Assembly (NCBI GenBank): GCA_018228705.1
Contig: CP073694.1
Coordinates: forward strand, 434,001 to 498,000
Origin: Dysosmobacter sp. Marseille-Q4140
GTDB lineage: Bacteria; Bacillota; Clostridia; Oscillospirales; Oscillospiraceae
Length of the DNA: 64,000 nt
Direction of reading: 5' to 3'
Notes under the pieces: model-generated
What the model was told of the DNA's origin: nothing
What the model saw: only the letters and a program-made list of their open reading frames with translations
The model's database searches: none
Program-made: the position numbers and the translations under genes
Shown here: positions 8,499-15,508 of the stretch, piece by piece
How positions within the stretch are numbered: the stretch's first letter is position 1
Layout: each line of letters begins with the position of its first letter

Positions 8499-8550
8499 TT
8501 CTCAGTGAGGCCCTCTCCGGCCTCCCAACTACGACAGGAGGGATCAACGG

Positions 8551-8961
8551 ATGAAAAAGATCTGGATGGGACTGGCCGCCGCGGCGCTGGTGGCCTCCCT
8601 GTGCGTCACAGGCGCCCTGGCGGCGGGCCATCGCGGGCAGGGCCTGCGGTGCACCGACGGCAGCGGCAACTGCGGCAACTACTGCGTCAACTTCGCGGAC
8701 GCTGACGGTGACGGCATCTGCGACAACCACGGCACCCGCTGCGCCAGCTTCATAGACGCCGACGGCGACGGCATCTGCGACAACCACGGCACCCGCTGCG
8801 CCGGCTTCGTGGGCGCCGACGGCGACGGCGTCTGTGACAACCACGGCACCCGCTGCGCCGGCTTCACCGACGCCAATGGCGACGGGGTGTGCGACAACTA
8901 CGGCACGGGACTGGGGTCCCACCGCGGCGGCCGCGGCCGGGGAGGCTGCCGGAACCACTGA
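8551..8961 (+). CDS. Secreted Cys-rich repeat protein with calcium-loop-like DxDGDGxxD motifs
   Basis: The 136-residue preprotein has a signal peptide (KK, hydrophobic residues 7-23, likely cleavage after ALA near 24-25). The mature part has a short Cys-rich lead and three and a half 19-residue repeats of the form F-x-DADGDGxCDNHGTRCA from residue 47, then a GSHRGGRGRGG tail. The repeated DxDGDG loops resemble EF-hand or thrombospondin type-3 calcium loops, and each repeat adds two cysteines. It sits 21 bp before an ECF sigma gene and may be part of the signal that pair senses. No exact family is recognised. Confidence 0.75.
   Translation: MKKIWMGLAAAALVASLCVTGALAAGHRGQGLRCTDGSGNCGNYCVNFADADGDGICDNHGTRCASFIDADGDGICDNHGTRCAGFVGADGDGVCDNHGTRCAGFTDANGDGVCDNYGTGLGSHRGGRGRGGCRNH
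8689..8910 (+). repeat. Four tandem 57-bp coding repeats
   Basis: Units begin at about 8689, 8746, 8803 and 8860; the last is partial. Each encodes a 19-residue DxDGDG repeat. Near-identical DNA between units 1 and 2 suggests recent duplication, so copy number could vary between strains. Confidence 0.85.
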
Positions 8962-8982
8962 CAGGAAACGAGGGGCAAGTCC

Positions 8983-9465
8983 ATGCGGAGCGAACAGGAG
9001 GCGGTCCGGGCCATGGAGCGGCACGCCGACACCGTGCGGCGGCTGTGCATGATCCACCTGAAAAACCAGGCCGACACCGAGGACATCTTCCAGACGGTGT
9101 TCCTGAAATATGTCCTCAGCACCACTGTGTTTCAGTCGGAGGAACACGAGCGGGCCTGGTTCATCCGGGTGACCCTCAACGCCTGCCGGGACCTGCTCAA
9201 GAGCTTCTTCCGCAGCCGCACGGTGCCGCTGGAGGCTCTGGAGCCGGTGCCCGCCGCCCTGGTGCCGGAGCACCGGGAGGTGTGGGAGGCGGTGCTGGCC
9301 CTGCCGGAGGCCTGCCGGGACGCGGTGTATCTCCACTACTACGAGGGCTACACCGCGCCGGAGATCGGGCGTCTGCTGGGCAAAAACGTCAACACCGTCT
9401 ACACGCTGCTGAACCGCTCCCGGGAGATGCTGCGAAAGACGCTGGGAGGTGAGGACCATGGATGA
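8983..9465 (+). CDS. ECF-family RNA polymerase sigma factor
   Basis: The 160-residue protein has sigma region 2 (near residues 8-75, with ADTEDIFQTVFLKY and RAWFIRVTLNACRDLLKS) and region 4 (near 100-152, with PEACRDAVYLHYYEGYTAPEI then a helix-turn-helix). A linker without region 3 marks the ECF class. The stop lies inside the next gene with an 8-bp overlap, typical of sigma/anti-sigma pairs. Confidence 0.92.
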   Translation: MRSEQEAVRAMERHADTVRRLCMIHLKNQADTEDIFQTVFLKYVLSTTVFQSEEHERAWFIRVTLNACRDLLKSFFRSRTVPLEALEPVPAALVPEHREVWEAVLALPEACRDAVYLHYYEGYTAPEIGRLLGKNVNTVYTLLNRSREMLRKTLGGEDHG

Positions 9466-10264
9466 GCGGATGCGGGAGGCCTTTGCCCAGGTGCGGGCGG
9501 AGGAGGACCTGAAGCAGCGGACCCTGGCCTATCTGGTCCGGCAGACCGGCGGCTGGCAGAAGGTCCCTGCCCGGCGGCGGCCTCTGCTGGTCACGGCGGC
9601 GGCCTGCGCCGCCTGCCTGCTGCTGACCCTGGGGAGCCTCTGGCTCTGTTTCACCCCGGCGGCCTACATCAGCGTGGATGTGAACCCCTCTCTGGAGCTG
9701 ACAGTGAACCGGTTCGACCGGGTGATCGCCCTGGACGGCCGCAACGACGACGGCACCGCCCTGGCCCAGACCCTGCACGTGCGCTTCCTGGACTACCAGG
9801 AGGCCCTGGCGCAGGTGCTGGACAGCGACGTCATCGCCGCGTGCCTCTCCCGGGATGAGGACCTGTCCATCACCGTGGCCGGGGCCGACGAGGCCCGGAC
9901 GGCGGAGATGCTGGCCCAGGTGTCCGCCTGCGCGGCGGACCGGGGCGCCGCCGACTGCCGCGCCGCCGACCTGGAGACCGCGAAGGCGGCCCACGACCAG
10001 GGCCTTACCTGCGGCAAGTACCAGATGCTGCTGGCCCTCCAGGCCCTGGACCCGGAGATCACCACGGAGGACGTGCGGGACCGGACCATGAGCCAGCTGC
10101 GCAGTTGGCAGGCGGAGCTGGAGAGCGGCACGGAGAGTTCCTCCGGTCAGCAGGCCGGGCCCGGACAGGGTGCCGGTCAGCCGGGCCAGGGCAGCGGCCA
10201 GAGTGCCGGACAGGCCGGAAGCGGCCACGGCGCCGGGCATGGGCGCGGCCACCACAGCGAATGA
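9458..10264 (+). CDS. RsgI-like membrane anti-sigma factor with Gly/His-rich tail
   Basis: The 268-residue protein has a cytoplasmic N-terminus, one membrane segment near residues 43-65, and an external domain opening with AAYISVDVNPSLELTVNRFD. That sequence matches the extracytoplasmic start of RsgI-type anti-sigma proteins. The last 45 residues are low-complexity Gly/Gln/Ser ending in GHGAGHGRGHHSE, a possible metal-binding or wall-associated tail. The ATG at 9458 is preferred over GTG 9449 because the GGGAGGT site fits it. It probably sequesters the sigma factor encoded just before. Confidence 0.68.
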   Translation: MDERMREAFAQVRAEEDLKQRTLAYLVRQTGGWQKVPARRRPLLVTAAACAACLLLTLGSLWLCFTPAAYISVDVNPSLELTVNRFDRVIALDGRNDDGTALAQTLHVRFLDYQEALAQVLDSDVIAACLSRDEDLSITVAGADEARTAEMLAQVSACAADRGAADCRAADLETAKAAHDQGLTCGKYQMLLALQALDPEITTEDVRDRTMSQLRSWQAELESGTESSSGQQAGPGQGAGQPGQGSGQSAGQAGSGHGAGHGRGHHSE

Positions 10265-10268
10265 ATCA

Positions 10269-10304
10269 GCGGAGGACCCGGTTTCGGGTCCTCCGCTTCT
10301 CTCT
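10269..10304 (+). terminator. Rho-independent terminator
   Basis: A perfect 12-bp stem GCGGAGGACCCG with a GTTT loop is followed by TTCTCTCT. It ends the sigma/anti-sigma unit. Confidence 0.85.
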
Positions 10305-10308
10305 GTTC

Positions 10309-10794
10309 TCAGCCGAAGAGCTCCGCCGCCTTGGCGGCCATGCGCTGCCCATAGAGCCGGAAGGTCTCCTCCGTCTCCTCCAGCCGGCCGGCCACCGCCT
10401 GGGGCCCCAGGTGGATCACCGGCTTGCCCTGGGAGCCGCCGCCGGAATAGGCCAGCATCCCGTAGGCCAGCATGTGATCCAGGATGGTCTGCATGGCCAG
10501 TTCGGCGCCGCCGTGGATGTAGTTGGCGGTGGCGAAGGCGCCGCCCAGCTTCCCGGCCACGCCGTATTTGCCCAGGGTCTCCAGAAACAACTTCATCTCG
10601 CCGCTGATGCTGGCGTAGTAGGTGGGGCTGCCCGCCACCAGGCAGACGCTCTCCCGCAGCCAGTCCGCCTCCACGGCGTCGATGGAGAATACCCAGACCT
10701 CCGCGCCCTCCACTTGGCGCATCCCGTCGGCCACGATCTCCGCCATGGCCTTCGTATTGCCGGACTTGGAATGATACACGACGCTGCACTTCAT
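10309..10794 (-). CDS. Flavodoxin family protein
   Basis: The 161-residue protein has the FMN phosphate loop YHSKSGNTKAMA at residues 7-18 and the later GSPTYYASISGEMKLFL segment typical of WrbA/flavodoxin-like proteins. It probably carries FMN as an electron carrier or NAD(P)H:acceptor reductase; the partner is unknown. The ATG at 10794 follows AAGGAGG; an upstream in-frame ATG lies in non-conserved sequence. It is monocistronic. Confidence 0.86.
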   Translation of the reverse strand: MKCSVVYHSKSGNTKAMAEIVADGMRQVEGAEVWVFSIDAVEADWLRESVCLVAGSPTYYASISGEMKLFLETLGKYGVAGKLGGAFATANYIHGGAELAMQTILDHMLAYGMLAYSGGGSQGKPVIHLGPQAVAGRLEETEETFRLYGQRMAAKAAELFG

Positions 10795-10860
10795 AAGAGG
10801 GGCCTCCTTTTTCCGTTTTCTCCAGCATACCACCATTGCCCCGCCGCCGCAACCGCCCAT

Positions 10861-11067
10861 TCCTCAGGAACGTATCCAAAGGCCCCCTCTGCCGCTGCAT
10901 CAACCGCCATCCCGGATGCCAAAGGAGGGATTGCCGAGGCGCAGTTCACTTCGGAACTGCCGCACCTGCTCTATGGCCCCGCCTGTCCCCTGTGCCGGTA
11001 CAACCAGAGCTGGCATGTCCCCGGCTGTGCCTGCTTTTGGGGGACACCGGGCCCTCTCACATACATG
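10861..11067. other. Non-coding stretch with stem-loops, possible structured RNA
   Basis: No convincing gene lies between 10795 and 11213. The stretch holds the hairpin GCAGTTC-ACTTCG-GAACTGC near 10940 and a TGTCCCC/GGGGGACA pairing near 11016-11046, and leads into a terminator-like hairpin on the plus strand. It could be an orphan small RNA or a decayed dispersed repeat. No known RNA family is recognised. Confidence 0.25.
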
Positions 11068-11104
11068 AAAGCAGGCCTCCGGAACAGCCGGGGGGCTGCT
11101 TTTA
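11068..11104 (+). terminator. Terminator-like hairpin without an upstream gene
   Basis: AAAGCAGGCCTCCGG pairs with CCGGGGGGCTGCTTT with one mismatch around an AACAG loop and ends in TTTTA. No plus-strand gene precedes it within about 800 bp, so it may end a small RNA or act in the leader of the gene at 11214. Confidence 0.5.
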
Positions 11105-11213
11105 TCCTGCCGGCACCGCAGCACGGAAAAAGTTCAAGAAAAATTCATCACGCCGCTCAGCCCCTGTGATAGAATACCGCCACATTTTCTTCTGATCCTG
11201 CAAAGGAGGCGTC

Positions 11214-11774
11214 ATGCAAAAGTACATCCATATTCGGCATTGGAACTACTGGTGGGAAGTCTATGGCTGCGGAGTGGTACTCCCCGCCGGGCCGCATGCG
11301 GCGGAATTCAGTCTGACCGATGACGAGGCGGGCGGCACCCTGTTCTTTCACTTCGACTTCTACAATTTGTCCGGACTGCGTGAAACACTTTTGGGGGATG
11401 AGCTCTTTCCGGCGGAGCATCCGGACCATGCGCTGTTTCTCCAACGGGCGGAAGAGCTGGCCCTGGGTAAAGCCGACTTTTTTGTAGGAGCACTGTACTA
11501 TCCGGACTTTACTCCGGATCTGGCCTTCTGTACGCAGCCTTTGGCCGCAGAGCGCGGGCTGCTGGATTTGAAAGCACCGGCCGCCGCGCCCTATTATGCT
11601 GCGGTTTTTCTGTCTGAGATCCGCCCTCTCATGCCGGAGATCTTGGAAAGCTGGATGGCCCGGCTGTCCCAGCCCATGTTCGGTCAGAGTTTTTCCGTCC
11701 GAATCCCTCAGATCCCTACCCGCCAGGAGGCACTGGCCAGCTGGGAAACCGACAGGCGTCCCGGTTTTGAGTGA
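11214..11774 (+). CDS. Hypothetical protein, 186 aa
   Basis: I do not recognise a family. The protein is soluble-looking, with an aromatic-rich N-terminus (IHIRHWNYWWEVYGCG) and an acidic middle. AAGGAGG precedes the ATG at 11214. Codon use resembles the neighbours. A second small gene follows after 6 bp and was probably cotranscribed. Confidence 0.6.
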   Translation: MQKYIHIRHWNYWWEVYGCGVVLPAGPHAAEFSLTDDEAGGTLFFHFDFYNLSGLRETLLGDELFPAEHPDHALFLQRAEELALGKADFFVGALYYPDFTPDLAFCTQPLAAERGLLDLKAPAAAPYYAAVFLSEIRPLMPEILESWMARLSQPMFGQSFSVRIPQIPTRQEALASWETDRRPGFE

Positions 11775-11780
11775 GGAGGT

Positions 11781-12113
11781 ATGCATTTGGAGCCGAATTT
11801 TTCTTTCCGCCTGTGGCCGCTGGACGCCGAGCGTCTGCGGCCGCAGATACGCCGTGCCCTGGAAAAGCGGACGGAGCTGCTCTCCCGGCAGCAGTGTCCC
11901 CGGATCTGGGCCCTGACAGACCGGCTCAACCGGGTGGAGCAGGTATCCTCCGGCAGCCTCCAGCTCCGGAGACAGCTGCACCTGATCCTGGGACTGGTGG
12001 ATGGGGCTCTGAGTCTGTTCCTGCTGCTCCCAGGCCTCATGGATCCCGGCGCCCTGCCGCTGCCCTTGCTGGTGGGCGCTGCCTGCTTTGGGTTCAGCTT
12101 GGGAATCCTGTGA
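11781..12113 (+). CDS. Hypothetical membrane protein, probably interrupted by an in-frame TGA
   Basis: The 110-residue frame has a charged N-terminal half and a hydrophobic hairpin from about residue 67 (LHLILGLVDGALSLFLLLPG). It stops at TGA 12111-12113 within the second hydrophobic segment. The same frame stays open beyond the TGA and encodes RIARHLLGILSAMLSLLLLS, another membrane segment, to about 12230. That suggests a nonsense mutation in a longer protein. The best ribosome-binding-site spacing fits a TTG at 11787 rather than the ATG at 11781. No family is recognised. Confidence 0.45.
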   Translation: MHLEPNFSFRLWPLDAERLRPQIRRALEKRTELLSRQQCPRIWALTDRLNRVEQVSSGSLQLRRQLHLILGLVDGALSLFLLLPGLMDPGALPLPLLVGAACFGFSLGIL

Positions 12114-12307
12114 CGGATCGCCCGGCATCTGCTGGGTATCCTCAGCGCAATGCTGAGCCTTCTGCTCCTTTCATGCGCCCTTGGAAACTGGGCCGAAAGC
12201 GGCCGGTTCTCCCCCGTCCTGGCCGCGCTGTCTCCGGCGAACTGCGCAGCGCGCCACCCCGCTCAACCGCTCCGAAGCAGAGCTGCCGCCATTCCCCGCA
12301 CACCGTC

Positions 12308-12345
12308 AAAAACGCGCTTCCTGCCGGAACCGGCAGGAAGCGCGC
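12308..12345 (-). terminator. Rho-independent terminator (minus strand)
   Basis: A perfect 14-bp stem GCGCTTCCTGCCGG against CCGGCAGGAAGCGC is followed by GTTTTT on the minus strand. It ends the gene at 12354-12737. Confidence 0.78.
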
Positions 12346-12353
12346 AGTACACT

Positions 12354-12737
12354 TTATCCATCCGTGGCCTCGCAGACTTTTCGCGCTGGCCGCTCCGGCT
12401 CCAGCACCACATCCGGACAGCCGTCCGCCAGCAGCGCAAGCACCTGCTCTGCCGCCTTTTGCTTTTCAAAGGTAAACGTGTGGTAAAAATCGCCCTTGTA
12501 TTTCATTCTCAGGGCCACAATCTGCAATTCCTTGCCGCAGCAGCCGGTCAGGGGAAGGCCCGCCTTCTGCGCCCAGGCCTGCCGTACAGCCCGGAAAGGC
12601 AAATATCTGGTACCGGGAAAAGCAGCAAAATAAATCGCCTGCCTGCTCACCCGGTACTGCTCCACCCGCACAGCGGTCTTGTAATCTTCCCGGGGATCCT
12701 CCAGTACGATGTCCGGGCAAATGGACTGCATTTTCAT
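12354..12737 (-). CDS. Hypothetical protein, 127 aa
   Basis: No family is recognised. The protein is soluble and beta-rich looking, with an FPGTRYLPFRAVRQAW segment near residue 40 and a C-terminal helix EKQKAAEQVLALL. AGGAGG lies 7 nt before the ATG and a TATGAT-like -10 element lies upstream near 12798. It has its own terminator, so it is an independent unit. Confidence 0.6.
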   Translation of the reverse strand: MKMQSICPDIVLEDPREDYKTAVRVEQYRVSRQAIYFAAFPGTRYLPFRAVRQAWAQKAGLPLTGCCGKELQIVALRMKYKGDFYHTFTFEKQKAAEQVLALLADGCPDVVLEPERPARKVCEATDG

Positions 12738-12931
12738 TGCCTCGCCTCCTGTGCTCTGATTTGAGAGATTTCCCTCAGGTGGTATCGGATAGCTCTATCA
12801 TACAGGATTCAGGAGAAAAAGAACTTGCAAATGCAACAAATTATTGGTTTTCCATATGAATGATCTGCCGTGGACCGCTGTCCGATAAGCTGTGTCCTCC
12901 TATTCTTGAAACCATGCGGGACGCCGGCTTT

Positions 12932-13585
12932 TCAGCCGTGAAGCTCGCTTGGCTTGCCGCCTCCCCCGCGCAGCAGCGCCTGCACCTCGTTCACCAGCCG
13001 GCACAGATGAAACCCGTCGCATACTGCATGGTGCACCTGCACCGCCAGCGGCAGCAGGACCTTTCCGCCTTCCTCGCGGAAGCGGCCCATGGTAAAGATA
13101 GGCGGCAGGTAGTCATAGCCCTTTTGCAGGTTCAGATGGAACGCCTCAAAGCTCGCCCAGGGCACCATGGACACCGGGAATGTATTCTCCGGAGGATCGG
13201 GCCGGGCCATCAGGCCCGGACGGTCTCCCCAGGCGGCCAGGTCCCTTTGGTACGCCGCGCAGAAGGCCTCCCGGTCCGGGTTATATTCGGTCCACAGGTT
13301 GGAAAAGGTCTCGGTGTCTTTGTGGAATATGGTATAGCAGGGGTGGACCACATCGTAATAGCCTACCTCCCCGGCCCCATTGCAGGCCATGCGGAACTCC
13401 TGGTGCCGGTTCACCGCCGTGGAGATGGCATGCAGCAGGGTCGGATACAGCGGCCTGCCGCTCTCCCGCAGCCCGGTGATATCCAGCTGGAACGTGGCGC
13501 TGTATGTGCAGGGCACCTGGGTGAAATAATGTGCAAAGTATTCTCTCCGCGGCCATGTCTCCCGGTCGATCCTGGTAAACATCAT
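12932..13585 (-). CDS. Chloramphenicol acetyltransferase (CatA family) homologue
   Basis: The 217-residue protein has the full classical CAT layout: N-terminal FTRIDRETWPRREYFAHYF, MVPWASFEAFHLNL near residue 140, PIFTMGRF near 161 and the catalytic HHAVCDGFH near 185. The family transfers acetyl from acetyl-CoA to the 3-hydroxyl of chloramphenicol, but many chromosomal homologues have no shown resistance role. The ATG at 13585 follows GAGGAGA. It lies in ordinary GC-rich chromosome, outside the mobile element, so it looks native. It ends 61 bp after the terminator-flanked gene region at 12737. Confidence 0.88.
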   Translation of the reverse strand: MMFTRIDRETWPRREYFAHYFTQVPCTYSATFQLDITGLRESGRPLYPTLLHAISTAVNRHQEFRMACNGAGEVGYYDVVHPCYTIFHKDTETFSNLWTEYNPDREAFCAAYQRDLAAWGDRPGLMARPDPPENTFPVSMVPWASFEAFHLNLQKGYDYLPPIFTMGRFREEGGKVLLPLAVQVHHAVCDGFHLCRLVNEVQALLRGGGGKPSELHG

Positions 13586-13693
13586 AGGTTCTCTCCTCTC
13601 TTTGTCTGTCCGGCTCTCTCCTCCCGCAGCCGTGAGGTCCGTGCAGCGGGACAGGCTCAGCATAGCATTTCCCCGTTTCGGGAGCAACCGCCG

Positions 13694-14587
13694 TCACAGC
13701 GCGCTCCCCTGTTCCAGATCGTCCCGCAAAAAAGCATTGCGGATGGCGTTCAGCACCCGTTTCTTGTCGCCGCTCCAAAGGGGTGAGAGCAGATCCCGCT
13801 TGGCGCCGTCCCCGGTGAGCCGGTGGACCACCATCTCCCGGGGGATGTTCCGCAGGCACGCTTCCAGGGCCGCGATATAGGCCTCCAAATCCAGGCAGGC
13901 AACTCGCCCTGCCGCCCAGTCCCGGGCTAGGTCCGTGCCCCGCAGCACATGCAGCAGGTGGAACTTGATACCATCGGCCCCTGATGCGCCAATGTACCGG
14001 GCAGTGGCGGCCATCATCTCCTCCGTCTCCCCCGGCAGTCCCAGAATCTGATGGACCACCACGGTAATCCCCGCCGCCTTCAACTCCCGGACCGCCTGGT
14101 CGAACACCGGCAGGTCGTAGCCCCGGCGGATGTAGGCGGCACTTTGGGGGTGGATGGTCTGGAGGCCCAGCTCCACCCAAACGGGCTTGATCCGGTTCAG
14201 CTCCCCCAGCAGCTCCAGCACCTCCGGCGGCAGGCAGTCCGGTCTCGTGGCGATGGACAGCGCCACGATATCCTCCGGCGCCATGGCGGCGGTGTACAGC
14301 CCCCGCAGCCGCTCCGCCGGAGCATAGGTGTTGGTGAAGGACTGGAAGTAGGCAATAAAAAGGGGGGACTTCCCCGCCTTGGCCGCCACCCGGCGGCGGG
14401 CCGCAGCCAGCTGGGCGGGAATGTCCCCGGTCTCGGCGAAGGCGCCCGCGCCGTCGCAGAAGATACAGCCCCGGGTATCCAGCGTCCCGTCCCGGTTGGG
14501 GCAGGAGCATCCGGAGGAGAGGGCCAGCTTATAGACCTTGCGGCCGTACCGGCGCCGCAGATCCTCGTTGAGACTGTTCCAGTACAT
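13694..14587 (-). CDS. Radical SAM protein, TIGR01212 family (YhcC-like)
   Basis: The 297-residue protein starts MYWNSLNEDLRRRYGRKVYKL, typical of TIGR01212. The iron-sulfur cysteines lie in SSGCSCPNRDG and RGCIFCDG near residues 27-45, an unusually spaced cluster motif usual for this family. The later WVELGLQT and HQILGLPGET segments fit the radical-SAM barrel. The substrate is unknown; relatives have been tied to rRNA/tRNA or anaerobic metabolism. It ends 109 bp upstream of the CAT start. Confidence 0.88.
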   Translation of the reverse strand: MYWNSLNEDLRRRYGRKVYKLALSSGCSCPNRDGTLDTRGCIFCDGAGAFAETGDIPAQLAAARRRVAAKAGKSPLFIAYFQSFTNTYAPAERLRGLYTAAMAPEDIVALSIATRPDCLPPEVLELLGELNRIKPVWVELGLQTIHPQSAAYIRRGYDLPVFDQAVRELKAAGITVVVHQILGLPGETEEMMAATARYIGASGADGIKFHLLHVLRGTDLARDWAAGRVACLDLEAYIAALEACLRNIPREMVVHRLTGDGAKRDLLSPLWSGDKKRVLNAIRNAFLRDDLEQGSAL

Positions 14588-14701
14588 GGTCGGTGCCTCC
14601 CGGCGGAAAATTTCGAACTGCCTCTTTTTTGAGGCGGTGCTTTGGCGTATAATGATCCCAGCGCGGCCCCAGGGCCGCATCTATCACAGGAGGTCGATCC
14701 T

Positions 14702-15166
14702 ATGGTCACAATGGCACAGCGCATCGAGGCGCTCCGCACCGAAAAGGGCCTGAGCCGGCCGGCGCTCTCCGCCGCGCTGGGCCTGCCCAGAAACGCCACG
14801 GAAAAGTTTGAAACCGGCCGTCAGACGCCCACACAGGACCAGCAGCAGAAGCTGGCGTCCTTTTTCGGCGTGTCGGTCTTTTATCTCAGAGGGGAGAGCG
14901 ACGACCGCACCCAGATGGAAAACTGGCTCAATAACTCCTTCTCCGACGAGCCGGCCCAGCCGGTCCGCCCCACGCGGCCCGCACCGGAGCGGCCTGTGGT
15001 GACCGCCTCCTCCGGCGGCCAGGGCGAGGGGGCCGTGTTCTCGGCGCTGCTGAAGAGCAAGGCCTTCCAGGACATGGTCCATGACGCGGTGGTCCAGGCG
15101 CTGCGCTCCCCCGAGGGGCAGTCGCTGATTGCCGCAGCCGTGCGAAAGGAACTGAACCGCCGCTGA
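14702..15166 (+). CDS. XRE-family transcriptional regulator
   Basis: The 154-residue protein has an N-terminal HTH_3 domain (residues 5-60: RIEALRTEKGLSRPALSAAL, then FETGRQTP and FFGVSVFYLRGESDD). A Pro/Arg-rich linker near 80-100 and a C-terminal helical segment follow. AGGAGG precedes the ATG at 14702 and a TATAAT lies at 14648-14653. It is divergent from the radical-SAM gene. Target unknown. Confidence 0.8.
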   Translation: MVTMAQRIEALRTEKGLSRPALSAALGLPRNATEKFETGRQTPTQDQQQKLASFFGVSVFYLRGESDDRTQMENWLNNSFSDEPAQPVRPTRPAPERPVVTASSGGQGEGAVFSALLKSKAFQDMVHDAVVQALRSPEGQSLIAAAVRKELNRR

Positions 15167-15172
15167 GGCCCC

Positions 15173-15207
15173 GGGCCGGAGGACTGCCGTCCTCCGGCTC
15201 CTTTTTT
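15173..15207 (+). terminator. Rho-independent terminator
   Basis: A perfect 10-bp stem GCCGGAGGAC with a TGCC loop is followed by TCCTTTTTT. It ends the XRE gene. Confidence 0.88.
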
Positions 15208-15424
15208 GCCGGACGGACACCCCCTCCCTGTACCCCCATTGTACTCCGCTGCAGCCGGAAAGGAAAGAGGTCCATACCAAAGAAAAGCGGCAGCAAAAAC
15301 AACGGGGCGTTTCTGTGTAAAATCCCAATGGACATTCGCCGGATCTTTTGGCAAAATAATGCCTTGCGTGCGGTGCTCCACAGCCCGCCCCCATTTTTTA
15401 GAATGGTGGCAAATGCCACTGCGG

Positions 15425-15473
15425 ACACCATATCTTGTGCATTATAATGGGAAACACATTAGATATATTGTGC
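15425..15473 (+). promoter_or_regulatory. Paired NrdR boxes around the nrdD promoter
   Basis: Box 1, ACACCATATCTTGTGC (15425-15440), matches 13 of 16 positions of the NrdR consensus ACACWATATATWGTGT. Box 2, ATTAGATATATTGTGC (15458-15473), matches 11. Their starts are 33 bp apart, about three helical turns, as usual for NrdR. A TATAAT (15443-15448) lies between them, so bound NrdR would block RNA polymerase when ATP/dATP levels signal enough deoxynucleotides. The nrdR gene itself is not in the window. Confidence 0.62.
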
Positions 15474-15508
15474 GGCTCGCCGCAGAGAGAATGACGGAGG
15501 GAACCAGC

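Noticed and set aside
8482..8513. The GGGCCTC/GAGGCCC dyad as a terminator of the DUF1835 gene
   Set aside because: It has a long loop and no T-tract, and it overlaps the candidate ECF promoter.
8689..8910. Tandem 57-bp repeats as a CRISPR array
   Set aside because: Units are contiguous without spacers and are in frame within a secreted protein gene.
7420..10903. Very long minus-strand open frames opposite the DUF1835 gene and the sigma/anti-sigma genes
   Set aside because: They are antisense to well-supported genes, have low-complexity Arg/Gly/Pro/Ala composition and no ribosome-binding sites. High GC content makes such frames common.
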